From Streptomyces sp. NRRL S-118 (GTDB lineage Bacteria > Actinomycetota > Actinomycetes > Streptomycetales > Streptomycetaceae): DNA of 64,000 bases. The DNA is taken from assembly GCF_000716335.1 (NCBI RefSeq), contig NZ_KL591010.1, positions 195,388-259,387 on the forward strand, read 5' to 3'. The position numbers and the translations under genes were made by a program. A model generated the notes under the pieces. It saw nothing but the letters and a program-made list of their open reading frames with translations, was not told the origin of the DNA and did not search any database. Shown piece by piece: positions 44,782 to 54,273 of this stretch. Position 1 is the stretch's first letter. Every line of letters begins with the position of its first letter.

Positions 44782-45975
44782 CTACTCGACGATCTTCAGC
44801 AGCTTGTTGGCCGTGCCCTGGCCCGGGTTGCTGATCCGGTCGGCCGTGGCACCATCGGTCAGCGCCTTGGCGACCTGCTCCGGGGTGGCGTCCTTGTGGC
44901 CCGCCAGGTAGACGGCGGCGGCACCGACGACATGGGGCGTCGCCATGGAGGTACCGGAGATGGTCTTGGTGCCCCCGTCGCTGTCGTTCCACGTCGAGGT
45001 GATGTCGGACCCCGGCGCGTAGAGGTCCACCGCCGCGCCGAAGTTGGAGAAGTCCGACTGCTGGTCGTCCTTGGTGGACGAGGCCACGGTGATGGCCTCC
45101 TGGACGCGTGACGGGGAGCCCTGGCCGGCGTCCTGGGACTCGTTGCCGGCGGCGACGCCGAAGGTGACGCCGGAGGCGATCGCCTTGCGGACGGCCTCGT
45201 CCAGGGCCTCGTCGGCGCCGCCACCGAGACTCATGTTGGCGACGGAGGGACCCTGGTGGTTCTTGGTGACCCAGTCGATGCCCGCGACGACCTGCTCGGT
45301 GGTGCCGGAGCCGTTGTCGTCGAGGACGCGCACGGCGACGATCCTGGCCTTCTTGGCCACGCCGTGCGCGGCGCCTGCGATGGTGCCGGCGACGTGCGTG
45401 CCGTGGCCGTTGCCGTCGGTGGCATCGTTGTCGTTGTCGACGGCGTCGAAGCCGGAGACGGCGCGGCCCTCGAAGTCCTTGTGGGTGACGCGCACGCCGG
45501 TGTCGATGACGTACGCGGTGACGCCCTCACCCCCGGAGTCGGGGTAGGTGTACGAGCTGTCGCCGGCCGTGTCGGCCTGGTCCACGCGGTCGAGACCCCA
45601 GGACGGAGGGTTCGCCTGGGTGGCGCTGATGGTGAACTTCTTGTTCTGCACGACCTTGGATACGGCCGGGTCGGCGGCGAGGCGCTTGGCCTCCGTCTGC
45701 GAAAGCCCGCTCGCCGAGAAGCCGTTGACGGCCGAGGTGTAGCTGCGTTCGAGTTCGCCGCCGTACTGCTCGGCGAGCTCGGCCTTGTCCGCCTTTTCGT
45801 CCAGCAGGACGATGTAGCTGCCGGCGACGGCACCTTCGGCGCCCAGGCCGTGAACGGTGCCTTCCGCGGGTGCGGGGGCCGCACCGGCGTGAGCGGGGCT
45901 GAGGACGGTCACGGTGGCGACCGCGGCTATGGCTGCTGCGAGCTGAAGTCCGCGGGCGCGCTGGTGAGTTGTCAT
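44782..45975 (-). CDS. Secreted subtilisin-like serine protease (S8) with I9 propeptide
   Basis: A 397-residue secreted protease. Signal peptide to about residue 31 (PAHAGA cleavage region), then an I9-type inhibitor propeptide (SYIVLLDEKADKAELAEQYG ... KVVQNKKFTISA) and the catalytic domain from about 122. The triad is intact: Asp158 (AYVIDTGV), His191 (NGHGTHVAGT), Ser343 (SGTSMATPHV), with oxyanion Asn278 (AAGNES). Close in form to Streptomyces extracellular alkaline proteases. ATG 45975 has AGGAG 10 nt upstream; ATG 45996 is possible. Confidence 0.94.
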   Translation of the reverse strand: MTTHQRARGLQLAAAIAAVATVTVLSPAHAGAAPAPAEGTVHGLGAEGAVAGSYIVLLDEKADKAELAEQYGGELERSYTSAVNGFSASGLSQTEAKRLAADPAVSKVVQNKKFTISATQANPPSWGLDRVDQADTAGDSSYTYPDSGGEGVTAYVIDTGVRVTHKDFEGRAVSGFDAVDNDNDATDGNGHGTHVAGTIAGAAHGVAKKARIVAVRVLDDNGSGTTEQVVAGIDWVTKNHQGPSVANMSLGGGADEALDEAVRKAIASGVTFGVAAGNESQDAGQGSPSRVQEAITVASSTKDDQQSDFSNFGAAVDLYAPGSDITSTWNDSDGGTKTISGTSMATPHVVGAAAVYLAGHKDATPEQVAKALTDGATADRISNPGQGTANKLLKIVE

Positions 45976-46114
45976 GAAGAGGGAGCTCCTCGTCATCTTT
46001 TTGTGGGGGGATCGGCCTCCGGACGGAAGATCTCCGGGGCCTGGTCCGAAACCCTTGCCGATTGACGCGCCCAGATCAAGACCTTCATACGCCTGTGACT
46101 TACTCAACAAGTCT

Positions 46115-46127
46115 TCGTAATACGAAA
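46115..46127. promoter_or_regulatory. Palindromic operator candidate upstream of the protease
   Basis: TTCGTA-A-TACGAA is a 13-bp palindrome about 140 nt upstream of the protease start, within an unusually AT-rich stretch (46060-46140) of the 188-nt region before the gene. It could be a regulator site. Confidence 0.45.
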
Positions 46128-46163
46128 ACGGCGTCAACCCGCCCAAGCCGGAAGGGCGTTGGA

Positions 46164-47063
46164 TCACCAGGTGGGGCCCGCCTCGAGGAGCCGGGCGCGC
46201 ACCCGGTCCACGTGGGGGTTGTCCGGGGCGCCGGGCCGCTGGACGAGGTAACCGGTGTTGATGGGCGGGTCGTCCGGCTCGTGGAGGGCGACGAGGGTGC
46301 CGTCGGCGAGCTCGTCCTGGCACAGGTAGCGCGGCAGCACGGTGAAGCCGGCCCCGGCGACGACCGCGGCCAGGACGCCGCGCAGGTCGGGCACGGTCAC
46401 GGCGGCCCGGCGCGTGAGGCGCCCGCCGAAGACGTGGCGCCAGTAGCGGCGCGCGATGGGCAGGTCCTCGGCGTACGTGACCAGTGGCGCGGCGTGCAGC
46501 GCGGCGGCGCCTTCGGCCGCCAGGCGGGGGGCGAGGCGCTCGGCCCAGGAGGGTGCCGCCACCAGGACGAACTCCTCGTCCGCCAGCGGCACCGCCACCA
46601 GCGTCCGGCCGCGCGGGCGGTGGGTGGAGACGACCAGGTCGTGGCGGCCGGCCCGGAGCTCGTCGAGGAGCGCGTCGGTCAGCCCGGTGGCCACGCGCAG
46701 CTGCACCCCGTCGGCGACGAGCGGGGCCAGGGCGGGCAGGGCGCGGGTGCACAGCAGCTCGGCGGGCCCGGCGAGGTGGACGGGAGCGGCGCGGCTCTCG
46801 TCGGGGACGCCGGGCCCCGTGGCGGCGGCGAGCGCGTCGAGGGGGGCCGCGACGCGGGCGGCGAGCTCGTCGGCGACCGGGGTCGGGCGCACCCCGCGCG
46901 GCAGCCGCTCGAACAGCTCGCGTCCCGTCTGGCGTTCCAGGGTGCGGATCTGGGTGGTCACCGTGGGCTGGGAGAGCCCGAGCAGCTGGGCGGCCGCGGT
47001 GAAGGAACCGGAGCGGTGGACGGCGAGGAAAGTGCGCAGCAGATTGAGATCCGGCTGCGCCAT
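46164..47063 (-). CDS. LysR-family transcriptional regulator
   Basis: A 299-residue regulator: N-terminal HTH (LLRTFLAVHRSGSFTAAAQL, LSQPTVTTQIRTLERQTG, LFERLPRGVRPT), then the effector-binding domain, closing with AGAGFTVLPRYLCQDELADG. It is divergent from the DJ-1/PfpI gene, the classical layout of a LysR regulator and its target. ATG 47063 chosen; GTG 47096 possible. Inducer unknown. Confidence 0.92.
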   Translation of the reverse strand: MAQPDLNLLRTFLAVHRSGSFTAAAQLLGLSQPTVTTQIRTLERQTGRELFERLPRGVRPTPVADELAARVAAPLDALAAATGPGVPDESRAAPVHLAGPAELLCTRALPALAPLVADGVQLRVATGLTDALLDELRAGRHDLVVSTHRPRGRTLVAVPLADEEFVLVAAPSWAERLAPRLAAEGAAALHAAPLVTYAEDLPIARRYWRHVFGGRLTRRAAVTVPDLRGVLAAVVAGAGFTVLPRYLCQDELADGTLVALHEPDDPPINTGYLVQRPGAPDNPHVDRVRARLLEAGPTW

Positions 47064-47080
47064 GGGGGCAGGGCCATCGG

Positions 47081-47191
47081 GATTCCTATGGATCACGCGC
47101 CGGAGTCTACGGTCTCCCGATGGGACGGGCCGCCGGTCGACCCATGCGATTCCCGATGGCTGCCATTGGCTGTTCCATTGGATCCCTATGG
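47081..47191. promoter_or_regulatory. Repeated GATYCCTATGG motif in the LysR/DJ-1 region
   Basis: GATTCCTATGG (47081-47091) and GATCCCTATGG (47181-47191) are near-identical direct copies 100 nt apart. The first lies at the regulator start and the second 79 nt before the DJ-1 gene ATG. Such spacing fits recognition of two sites by a LysR tetramer with DNA bending. Confidence 0.4.
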
Positions 47192-47269
47192 CGGATCGGC
47201 CTACCGTCGAGGACGTAACCGCACCACCGACCCGGGCCCGGCGGGGGCCCGCTCCCCCGGAGGAACACC

Positions 47270-47983
47270 ATGTCGAAGATCCTTTTCGTGATGACGGGCG
47301 CCACCCACTGGACGCTCACGGACGGCACCGAGCACCCCACCGGCTTCTGGGCCGAGGAGGCCGTCGCCCCGTACGAGGCCTTCAGGGCGGCGGGCCACGA
47401 GATCGTGGTCGCCACGCCCGGCGGCGTCGTGCCGCAGGCGGACGCCGGCAGCCTGACGGCCGAGGCCAACGGCGGCCAGGAGAACGCCGACCGGATCGCC
47501 GGGGCCCTCGCCGCCATGGACGAACTGCGCAGCCCGATCGCCCTGGAGGACGTCTCCCTCGACGACTACGCGGCCGTCTTCTACCCCGGCGGCCACGGCC
47601 CGATGGAGGACCTCGCCGTCGACGCCGGCTCCGGCCGGCTGCTCACCCTCGCCCTGCGCTCCGGCACGCCGCTCGGAGTCGTCTGCCACGGCCCGGCCGC
47701 CCTGCTCGCCGCGGTCGCGGAGGACGGCTCGAACGCGTTCGCCGGGTACCGGCTGACGGGCTTCACCAACGCCGAGGAGACCCAGGCCGGGCTCGCCGAC
47801 AAGGCGCCGTGGCTGCTGCAGGACCGGCTCGTCGCGGCGGGCGCGGACTTCCAGGAGGGCGAGCCGTGGGCCCCGAACGTGGTGGTCGACCGGAACCTGG
47901 TCACCGGGCAGAACCCGGCCTCCTCCGCGTCGGTCGCCACCGAACTGCTCGCACTGCTCAAGCAGTCGGCCGTACGAGCCTGA
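47270..47983 (+). CDS. DJ-1/PfpI-type glutamine-amidotransferase-like protein
   Basis: A 237-residue class I glutamine-amidotransferase-like protein of the Hsp31-like branch. The nucleophile is Cys139 in [12 protein letters not shown], followed by His140; [17 protein letters not shown] holds the conserved Glu. [12 protein letters not shown] is typical. These proteins act as glyoxalase III, chaperone or protease-like enzymes in stress. GGAGGAACACC precedes ATG 47270. The 3' end overlaps the glycosyltransferase gene by 26 bp. Confidence 0.9.
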   Translation: MSKILFVMTGATHWTLTDGTEHPTGFWAEEAVAPYEAFRAAGHEIVVATPGGVVPQADAGSLTAEANGGQENADRIAGALAAMDELRSPIALEDVSLDDYAAVFYPGGHGPMEDLAVDAGSGRLLTLALRSGTPLGVVCHGPAALLAAVAEDGSNAFAGYRLTGFTNAEETQAGLADKAPWLLQDRLVAAGADFQEGEPWAPNVVVDRNLVTGQNPASSASVATELLALLKQSAVRA

Positions 47984-49169
47984 GCTCCGCCTCGATGAGG
48001 TCCGCCGCACGCCGGGTACCGCCCTCGGCGGCCATCCGCAGCCGCAGCTCCGCCGACCTCCGGGCGACCTCGGGGTCGGCGGTCAGTTCCAGGACGGCCG
48101 TGCGCAGGGCGTCGGCGGTGGCCTCCTCCCTCGGGAGGTGGCGCGCGACGCCGAGCGACGCCAGCATCCCGGCGTTGCCGAACTGGTCGACCGCCTGCGG
48201 TACGGCGACCATCGGCGTCCCCGTGGCGAGGCCCTCCTGGCAGCCGCCCGCGCCCGCGTGCGTGATGAAGGCGTCGGCCTTGCGCAGGATCGCCGGCTGG
48301 GGCACCCAGTCGTGGACCTCGATGTTCCCGGGCACGTCGCCGAGCTCGGCGGGATCGACGTGCTTGCCGATCTGGAGCACGACGTGCCACCCGGGCAGGT
48401 CGCCGAACGCCTCGACGCACTCGCGGTAGAAGCCGGGCTGCTTGGTGAAGGTGGAGCCGAGCGAGACGAGCAGCACCTTCCCGGCGCCGGGCGGACGCCG
48501 CCACTCCCCCTGTTCGGCGCGGTCGCCCTGACAGGCGCCGACGAAGGCGTAGACGGACTCGTCCACGCGGTCCGCGTTCGGCTGGAGCGCCTTGGGGATC
48601 AGCACGACGGCCTTGCGCGGCCGGGCGATCAGCCGGTCGGGGTGGGTGTCGATGCCGTTCTCCGCGAGCCACGCCTCGAAGCGCGCGTAGTACGCCCTGC
48701 CGCGCTCGGATGCCTTGAGGTCCGCGTACATCGGGTCGAGGACCTCTTCCTCGTACCCCTCCCAGGGCACCAGGTTCGGCCAGAGGGATACGGCGGGGAC
48801 ACCCCACCGGTGGGCGAGGACGGGCGCCGGGTAGGCGGTGATGTCGTGCAGGACGAGGTCGGGTTCGTCGCCCTCGAACGCCGCCGCGAGCTGTGGCAGC
48901 ACCTGGACGGCATCGCTCAGGAACGGCTCGATGTTGTCGATCAGCTCCGTCCCCCACGCATCCGGGTCGTCGTCCGTCGGCAGGGTCGAGGTGTAGATCA
49001 CCGGTTCCGCGCCGGTGGCGGCGACCTTGTCGGCGAAAGAGGCGGGGATCGCGTAGCTGACGCGGTGCCCGCGGGCGACGAGCTCCCGGATGACGTCGAG
49101 GCTCGGGTTCACGTGCCCATGGGCGGCGATGGAGAACATGGCGATATGGGCACGGTCTGCTGTGGTCAT
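47958..49169 (-). CDS. Macrolide-inactivating-type glycosyltransferase (OleD/MGT family)
   Basis: A 403-residue GT-B glycosyltransferase of family GT1. The N-terminal acceptor domain has the catalytic His19 in [19 protein letters not shown]. The donor domain has [40 protein letters not shown] and QFGNA, binding UDP-sugar. OleD/Mgt proteins glucosylate macrolides and flavonoids, giving self-resistance or detoxification. No macrolide genes are in the window. The palindrome at 49187-49200 lies 18 nt upstream, suggesting regulated expression. Confidence 0.9.
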   Translation of the reverse strand: MTTADRAHIAMFSIAAHGHVNPSLDVIRELVARGHRVSYAIPASFADKVAATGAEPVIYTSTLPTDDDPDAWGTELIDNIEPFLSDAVQVLPQLAAAFEGDEPDLVLHDITAYPAPVLAHRWGVPAVSLWPNLVPWEGYEEEVLDPMYADLKASERGRAYYARFEAWLAENGIDTHPDRLIARPRKAVVLIPKALQPNADRVDESVYAFVGACQGDRAEQGEWRRPPGAGKVLLVSLGSTFTKQPGFYRECVEAFGDLPGWHVVLQIGKHVDPAELGDVPGNIEVHDWVPQPAILRKADAFITHAGAGGCQEGLATGTPMVAVPQAVDQFGNAGMLASLGVARHLPREEATADALRTAVLELTADPEVARRSAELRLRMAAEGGTRRAADLIEAELRLVRPTA

Positions 49170-49186
49170 GATCCGAGGCTAACGAG

Positions 49187-49200
49187 ACGAGACGTCTCGT
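49187..49200. promoter_or_regulatory. Palindromic operator upstream of the glycosyltransferase
   Basis: ACGAGACGTCTCGT is a perfect 14-bp palindrome, 18 nt before the ATG at 49169. This size and symmetry fit a TetR-family operator; no TetR gene is adjacent. Confidence 0.6.
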
Positions 49201-49222
49201 GCAATCAATATTCCGTCGAGCG

Positions 49223-50524
49223 TCAGCGCTGATAGCGGGCGAGCACCAGGTTCCCGTCCTCGACCAGCCGCTCCTCCAGTTCGCCGGCGTCGATGGCACC
49301 GCTGTAGTACTCCTGGAACGCCGGTGTGGCGACCTTGTCCTTCCACTCCGGGTAGCCCCGCACGGACTGCGCCGGAGCGGGGCGCAGGTGCCCGGCCAGC
49401 GCCACGCCGGTCGCCCAGCCGTGTTCGGTCGTGCGCAGCGACGGATCGGCGAGCGCCCGCTTCCCGGTCGGCAGCATCCAGTCGCCGCGCGCGAGGCGGA
49501 CCATGTTGCGCGGCTGGAGCAGGAAGTCGAGGAACCGTGCGGCCTCCTTCTTGTACGGGCTGGCCTCGGCGATCGAGAGGGTCTGCGGGCTGACGCCCTG
49601 GGCGAGGCCCTCCTCGCCCGCGGGTGCGGGCAGCACCGTCCAGGCGAAGTCCTCGGGTGCCTGCTGCACGATCTGCTGGCGGTACGAGAAGCCGAGCGGG
49701 ACCATCGCGTACCGGCCGCCGAAGAGACCGGGCAGCGTGTCGGAGCCGCCCATGCCGAGGGTGGAGCGGGACGCGGTGCCGTCGGTGCCGATCTGCTCGC
49801 GGACGGTCCGGGGCACCACGGCGTCGCCGTCCGTGAACCGGATGCGGACCTTGCCGTCGTCCCCCTGGTGGAAGAGGCGGCCGCCCGCCGAGAGCCCGAG
49901 GTTGAGCGAGACGGAGACGGGCTCCTTCAGCGGCCAGGCGACGGCGTGGGCCCCCTTCCCCATCACGGCCTGCATCCGGCGCGCGGCGTGCCGGAACTCC
50001 GGCCACGTCCACGGCTCCTCCGGGGTCGGGATGCGGACCCCGGACTTCTCCAGCACCCTCTTGTCGGCGATGACGACGCGCGGCTCCTGGAGGAACGGCA
50101 CGCCGTACACGCCCTCCCCGAAGGTGGTGGTCCGCCAGCTGTGCTCGGGGATGTCGGCCTTCAGCCGGGCGGACAGCAGGCCGCGCAGATCGGCGAGGTG
50201 GCCCCCGTGGGCGAAGTCGGCGAGGTCGTCGGAGGCGTCATGGATGATGTCGGGCGCCTCGCCGCCCTCGAAGGAGGTGAGGAGCTGGTCGTGGACGCTG
50301 TCCCAGCTGCCCTGCACGTACTGCACCCGGATGTCGGGGTGGGCGGCGTTCCACTCCGCGACGAGCTCCTTGTTGGCATCGACGGACTCCTTCTGCCAGG
50401 CGAGCGACTGGAAGCGCAGGACGGTCCGGCCGTCCTGCCCCCCGCCCCCGTCGCCGGAGCATCCGGTGCCGGGGAGCAGCAGGGCGAAGGCGGCGGCCAC
50501 GGCGGCGAAGCGGGCGGCGCGCAT
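49223..50524 (-). CDS. Sugar ABC transporter substrate-binding lipoprotein
   Basis: A 433-residue binding protein of the MalE/CUT1 type. Signal peptide with lipobox LPGTGC near residue 22. TVLRFQSLAWQKESVDANKE, EAPDIIHDASDDLADFAHGG and a Trp/Tyr-rich middle follow the family pattern. It is the last gene of a three-gene importer operon; its ATG overlaps the upstream permease stop (TGATG). No sugar-cleaving enzyme lies beside it, so the substrate is not inferable. Confidence 0.9.
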   Translation of the reverse strand: MRAARFAAVAAAFALLLPGTGCSGDGGGGQDGRTVLRFQSLAWQKESVDANKELVAEWNAAHPDIRVQYVQGSWDSVHDQLLTSFEGGEAPDIIHDASDDLADFAHGGHLADLRGLLSARLKADIPEHSWRTTTFGEGVYGVPFLQEPRVVIADKRVLEKSGVRIPTPEEPWTWPEFRHAARRMQAVMGKGAHAVAWPLKEPVSVSLNLGLSAGGRLFHQGDDGKVRIRFTDGDAVVPRTVREQIGTDGTASRSTLGMGGSDTLPGLFGGRYAMVPLGFSYRQQIVQQAPEDFAWTVLPAPAGEEGLAQGVSPQTLSIAEASPYKKEAARFLDFLLQPRNMVRLARGDWMLPTGKRALADPSLRTTEHGWATGVALAGHLRPAPAQSVRGYPEWKDKVATPAFQEYYSGAIDAGELEERLVEDGNLVLARYQR

Positions 50525-51378
50525 CAGGACTTCACCGCCCCGGCGAGCATGCCGCCCGTGATCCACTTCTGGATGAGCGCGAAGACGACCAGCGACGGAA
50601 GCGTGGCGAGGAACGCGGCCGCGGCGAGCGGGCCGAGGTCCGCGACGCCCTCCGCGCCCAGGAAATGGGTGAGGACGACCGGCAAGGTCTGCTTCTCCGG
50701 GGTCTTGAGCAGGACGAGCGCGAAGAAGAACTCGTTCCATGCGGTGATGAAGGCGAAGAGCGCGGTGGCGGCGATACCGGGCGCGAGCAGCGGCGCGGTG
50801 ACCGACAGGAGCGTACGGAGCCGGCCCGCGCCGTCGACCGCCGCGGCCTCCTCCAGCTCGGCCGGGACGGCCCGTACGTACCCCATGAGCATCCACAGCG
50901 CGAACGGCAGCGACCACACGACGTACACCATGACCAGCCCGGACAGCGTGTTGATCAGATGCAGGTTCTTCAGGACCAGGAACAGCGGGATGATCACCAG
51001 GACGAACGGGAACGCCTGGCTGACCACGACCCACGCGCCGGCGGCGGCGGACAGCCTCCCCCGGCGCCGCGCCGTCACATAGGCCATGGGGGTCGCGACG
51101 ACGACGGCGATCAGCGCCGCGCTCGCCGCCGCCACCAGGCTGTTGGCCGCGGCGCCGAGCAGCGGCTGTTCACCGAAGGCCTGGCGGAAGTTGGCGAGGG
51201 TGGGCTCGTCGGGGATCCAGGCGGGGTGCAGGGAGGCGAGCTCCCGGGCGGGCTTGAAGGCGGTGGAGACCAGCCAGAGGAACGGGAAGGCGAGGAAGGC
51301 CAGGTACCCGAGGAGGGCCAGGTACTGGCCGGCCCGGGCCGGCCCGCGGGCGCGCGGCCCGGTGCGGACACCGCTCAC
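50524..51378 (-). CDS. Sugar ABC transporter permease (MalG-type)
   Basis: A 284-residue permease with six membrane segments and the EAA loop ELEEAAAVDGAGRLRTLLSV. GTG 51378 overlaps the stop of the MalF-type gene (GTGA), and its own stop overlaps the binding-protein ATG, so all three are coupled. Confidence 0.9.
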   Translation of the reverse strand: MSGVRTGPRARGPARAGQYLALLGYLAFLAFPFLWLVSTAFKPARELASLHPAWIPDEPTLANFRQAFGEQPLLGAAANSLVAAASAALIAVVVATPMAYVTARRRGRLSAAAGAWVVVSQAFPFVLVIIPLFLVLKNLHLINTLSGLVMVYVVWSLPFALWMLMGYVRAVPAELEEAAAVDGAGRLRTLLSVTAPLLAPGIAATALFAFITAWNEFFFALVLLKTPEKQTLPVVLTHFLGAEGVADLGPLAAAAFLATLPSLVVFALIQKWITGGMLAGAVKS

Positions 51379-52328
51379 CGGTCCCCGCCTCCTTTCAGTC
51401 GTCCCACCAGGTACAGGGCGAGGAGTACGGAGATCACGGCGACCATCACGCAGCCCATCGCCGCCGCGTAGCCGAACTGGCCGTACCGGAAGGCCTCCTC
51501 GTAGGCGAAGAGCATCGGCAGCCGGGTGCGCCCGCCGGGCCCGCCGCTGGTCAGCACGTACACCAGGGCGAAGGCGTTGAAGTTCCAGATGAAGTTGAGC
51601 GCCGTGATGGCGAGGGCGACCGGCTTGAGCGCGGGCCAGGTGACGGTACGGAACCGGCGCCACGCGCCCGCGCCGTCCAGTGCCGCGGCCTCGTGCAGTT
51701 CCTGCGGGGTGTTCTGGAGCCCGGCCAGCAGCGCCACGGTGGTCTGCGGCATGCCCGCCCAGACGCCGACGACGATCACGGCGGGCAGGGCGGTGGCGAG
51801 TCCGGTGAGCCAGGCGTGCCCGCCGCCGAGGCCCAGATCGCGCAGGGTCTCGTTGAGGACGCCGGCGTCGGGGTGGTAGACGAGCCGCCACATGATGCCG
51901 ACGACCACCTCGGGCATGGCCCAGGGGATGATGGCCAGGGCCCGTACCGGCCAGCGGAGACGGAGGTCCTGGTTCAGCAGCAGCGCCAGGCCCAGCGCCA
52001 GGACGAACTGCGGGACGGTGACACCGGCCGCCCAGAGCAGGCCGATGCGGAAGGACTCCCAGAACAGCGTGTCGTGCGCCAGGTCCTGGAAATTGAGCGT
52101 GCCGATCCACCGGGTGGACGTGGTGCGCCCCGACTGGGCGTCCGTGAAGGCCAGCGCGATGCCGTACAGCAGCGGGCCGACACTGAGCACCAGGATGGGC
52201 AGCAGGGCGGGCAGCACGAGGAACCACGCCCCGTGGTCCACCGGCAGCCGCTCGGGCCGCCGCACCGGCCGGCCCGGGGGCCCGCCGGCCTTCCCGCCGG
52301 TCCCCCGCACTGCGGTTGCCGATGTCAA
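51375..52328 (-). CDS. Sugar ABC transporter permease (MalF-type)
   Basis: A 317-residue permease with six membrane segments and EAA loop ELHEAAALDGAGAWRRFRTV. TTG 52328 is the best-supported start because GGGGG stands 8 nt before it; GTG 52310 is the alternative. First gene of the importer operon. No ATPase gene is present; a shared MsiK-type ATPase encoded elsewhere is usual for such Streptomyces systems. Confidence 0.87.
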   Translation of the reverse strand: MTSATAVRGTGGKAGGPPGRPVRRPERLPVDHGAWFLVLPALLPILVLSVGPLLYGIALAFTDAQSGRTTSTRWIGTLNFQDLAHDTLFWESFRIGLLWAAGVTVPQFVLALGLALLLNQDLRLRWPVRALAIIPWAMPEVVVGIMWRLVYHPDAGVLNETLRDLGLGGGHAWLTGLATALPAVIVVGVWAGMPQTTVALLAGLQNTPQELHEAAALDGAGAWRRFRTVTWPALKPVALAITALNFIWNFNAFALVYVLTSGGPGGRTRLPMLFAYEEAFRYGQFGYAAAMGCVMVAVISVLLALYLVGRLKGGGDR

Positions 52329-52350
52329 GGAATCGCCCCCTTTGTCAAGG
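52323..52350. repeat. CCTTGACA direct repeat at the importer operon start
   Basis: On the minus strand CCTTGACA occurs at 52350-52343 and again at 52330-52323, 20 bp apart. The upstream copy contains a -35-like TTGACA. The downstream copy contains the TTG start codon of the MalF-type gene. Confidence 0.55.
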
Positions 52351-52462
52351 TGAGCCGGCCTGGCGTCATCGTCCTGACGGGTCGTCGGTTCGTCAAGCAG
52401 CCGTGCGCGGATGGGAGACTTGGCCGGATGGGCTGACGGACACGTGTGTGCGGAGGGACGCG

Positions 52463-53323
52463 ATGGACGAGGCGCGGGCGCGGGAGGTCCTGGCCGCCGC
52501 CGGGGTGGAGCCGGTGCGCTCCGGGGCGGCACTGCTGGCCCTCGGCGAGAACGCGGTCTTCGCCGCCGGCGACCTGGTCGTCAAGGTCGGCCGCGGCGCG
52601 GAGCTGCTGGAGCGCGCCGAGCGGGAGGTGGCCGTCGCCGCCTGGCTGGAGGAGTCCGGCATCCCGGCCGTCCGGGCCGCCGAGCCCAAGCCGCGGCTGG
52701 TGGACGGCCACCCGGTGACCGTGTGGCACCGGCTGCCCGCTGCCGTGCGCCCGGCCGAGCCGCGGGACCTGGCCCCGCTGCTGCGCCGCGTCCACGCCCT
52801 GCCCGAGCCGTCCTTCGCGCTGCCGCGCCGGGACCTGCTGGGCGGTGTGGAGCGCTGGCTGCGCCTCGCGGGCGAGGCGATCGACCCGGCGGACGCGGCG
52901 TTCCTGCGGGAACGGCGCGACGGCTTCGCCGCGGCGGCCGCCGCGCTCACCCCGCACCTGACGCCGGGCCCTCTCCACGGCGACGCGCTGCCCCGCAACG
53001 TCCACATCGGCCCGGACGGGCCCGTCCTGGTCGACCTGGAGACGTTCTCCTCGGACCTCAGGGAGCACGATCTGGTGGTGCTGGCGCTCTCCCGGGACAG
53101 GTACGGACTCGACCCGGCGGCCTACGACGCGTTCACCGCGGCGTACGGGTGGGACGTGCGCGCGTGGGAGGGCTGTGCCGTGCTGCGCGGCGCCCGCGAG
53201 ACCGCGAGCTGCGCGTGGGTGGCGCAGCACGCCCCCACGAACCCGAAGGCGCTCGCCGAGTTCCGCCGCCGGGTGGCCTCCCTGCGCGACGGCGACCCGG
53301 CGGTGCGCTGGTACCCGTTCTGA
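52463..53323 (+). CDS. Aminoglycoside-phosphotransferase-fold kinase
   Basis: A 286-residue APH-fold kinase. Lys of GDLVVKVGRG contacts ATP; the catalytic loop is LHGDALPRNV (Asp, Asn) and the metal-binding loop LVDLETFSSD. It could act on small molecules or be a resistance enzyme; the substrate is unknown. GGAGGGACGCG precedes ATG 52463. Divergent from the sugar importer. Confidence 0.85.
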   Translation: MDEARAREVLAAAGVEPVRSGAALLALGENAVFAAGDLVVKVGRGAELLERAEREVAVAAWLEESGIPAVRAAEPKPRLVDGHPVTVWHRLPAAVRPAEPRDLAPLLRRVHALPEPSFALPRRDLLGGVERWLRLAGEAIDPADAAFLRERRDGFAAAAAALTPHLTPGPLHGDALPRNVHIGPDGPVLVDLETFSSDLREHDLVVLALSRDRYGLDPAAYDAFTAAYGWDVRAWEGCAVLRGARETASCAWVAQHAPTNPKALAEFRRRVASLRDGDPAVRWYPF

Positions 53324-53364
53324 CGTCGTGGAGCTCCCTGCCCGTCCGCCGCAGGAGGACCGAG

Positions 53365-54266
53365 ATGCGCATGGAGACCGGTGACGTCACGCTCGAGGTG
53401 CGGGACAGCGGGACCGGCGGTGAGGCTGTCCTGCTGGTGCACGGCTTCCCCGACACCCATGCGCTCCGCGCCCCCAGGTGGCGGCGCTGAACGCCGCCGG
53501 GTACCGCACGATCGCCCCGACCTGCGCGGGTTCGGCGGCTCCGGCCGCCCGGTGGACACCGCGGCGTACGCCCCCGACCGCTCCGTGGCCGATCTGCTGG
53601 AGCTGCTCGACCGGCTGGGGATCGAGCGCGCTCACCTGGTCGGGCACGACTGGGGATCCGCCGTCGTGCAGGGCCTGGCGAGGACCGCCCCGGAGCGGGC
53701 AGCCGGCCTGTCCCTGCTGTCGGCGGGGCACCTGGGCGGCTGCTGTCGGCGGCTGGGAGCAGCGCGAGCGCTCCTGGTACGTGCTGCTGTTCCAGCTCGC
53801 GGGGCTCGCCGAGGAGTGGCTGTCCCACGACGACGTCGCGAACCTGCGGGAGATACTGGCGGAGCATCCGGACGCCGAGGAGGTTGTGGAGCGGATGCGG
53901 GAACCGGGCGCACTGACCGCCGCACTGGCGGTGTACCGCGCGGGCCTGCCGCCCGAGGCGCTCTGCGGCCCTCCGGTGCCGCTGCCGCCGCTGCCGGGTC
54001 CGGTCCTGGGCGTGGGGAGCTCGGGCGACCGGTTGCTCACCGAACAGTCGATGACCGGCACGGAGAAGCACGTCGACGGTCCGTGGCGCTACGAGCGGGT
54101 GGAGAACGCCGGGCACTGGCTGCCGCTGGAGGCGCCGGAGCGTGTGAACGGGCTGCTGCTCGACTTCCTCGCCGAGTGCCGGGCGTCGGCACAGGCCGGG
54201 GGCCGGTACCGGACGGGACGAGGACCGGGCGAGGGACGGCTCCCGGTGGGCACCCGGGGAGCCTGA
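53365..54266 (+). pseudogene. Frameshifted alpha/beta-hydrolase gene
   Basis: It starts well (AGGAGG before ATG 53365; VLLVHGFPDTHALR), but then three frames must be joined: VAALNAAGYRTIAP in one, DLRGFGGSGRPVDTAAYAPD ... LVGHDWGSAVVQGLARTAPE in a second, and WEQRERSWYVLLFQLAGLAE ... HWLPLEAPERVNGLLLDFLA back in the first shifted frame. Shifts lie near 53478, 53517 and 53740. The nucleophile (GHDWGS region, epoxide-hydrolase-like Asp) and the end with catalytic His would otherwise be intact. Decay or base-calling indels are both possible. Confidence 0.8.
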
Positions 54267-54273
54267 CGCGGCC

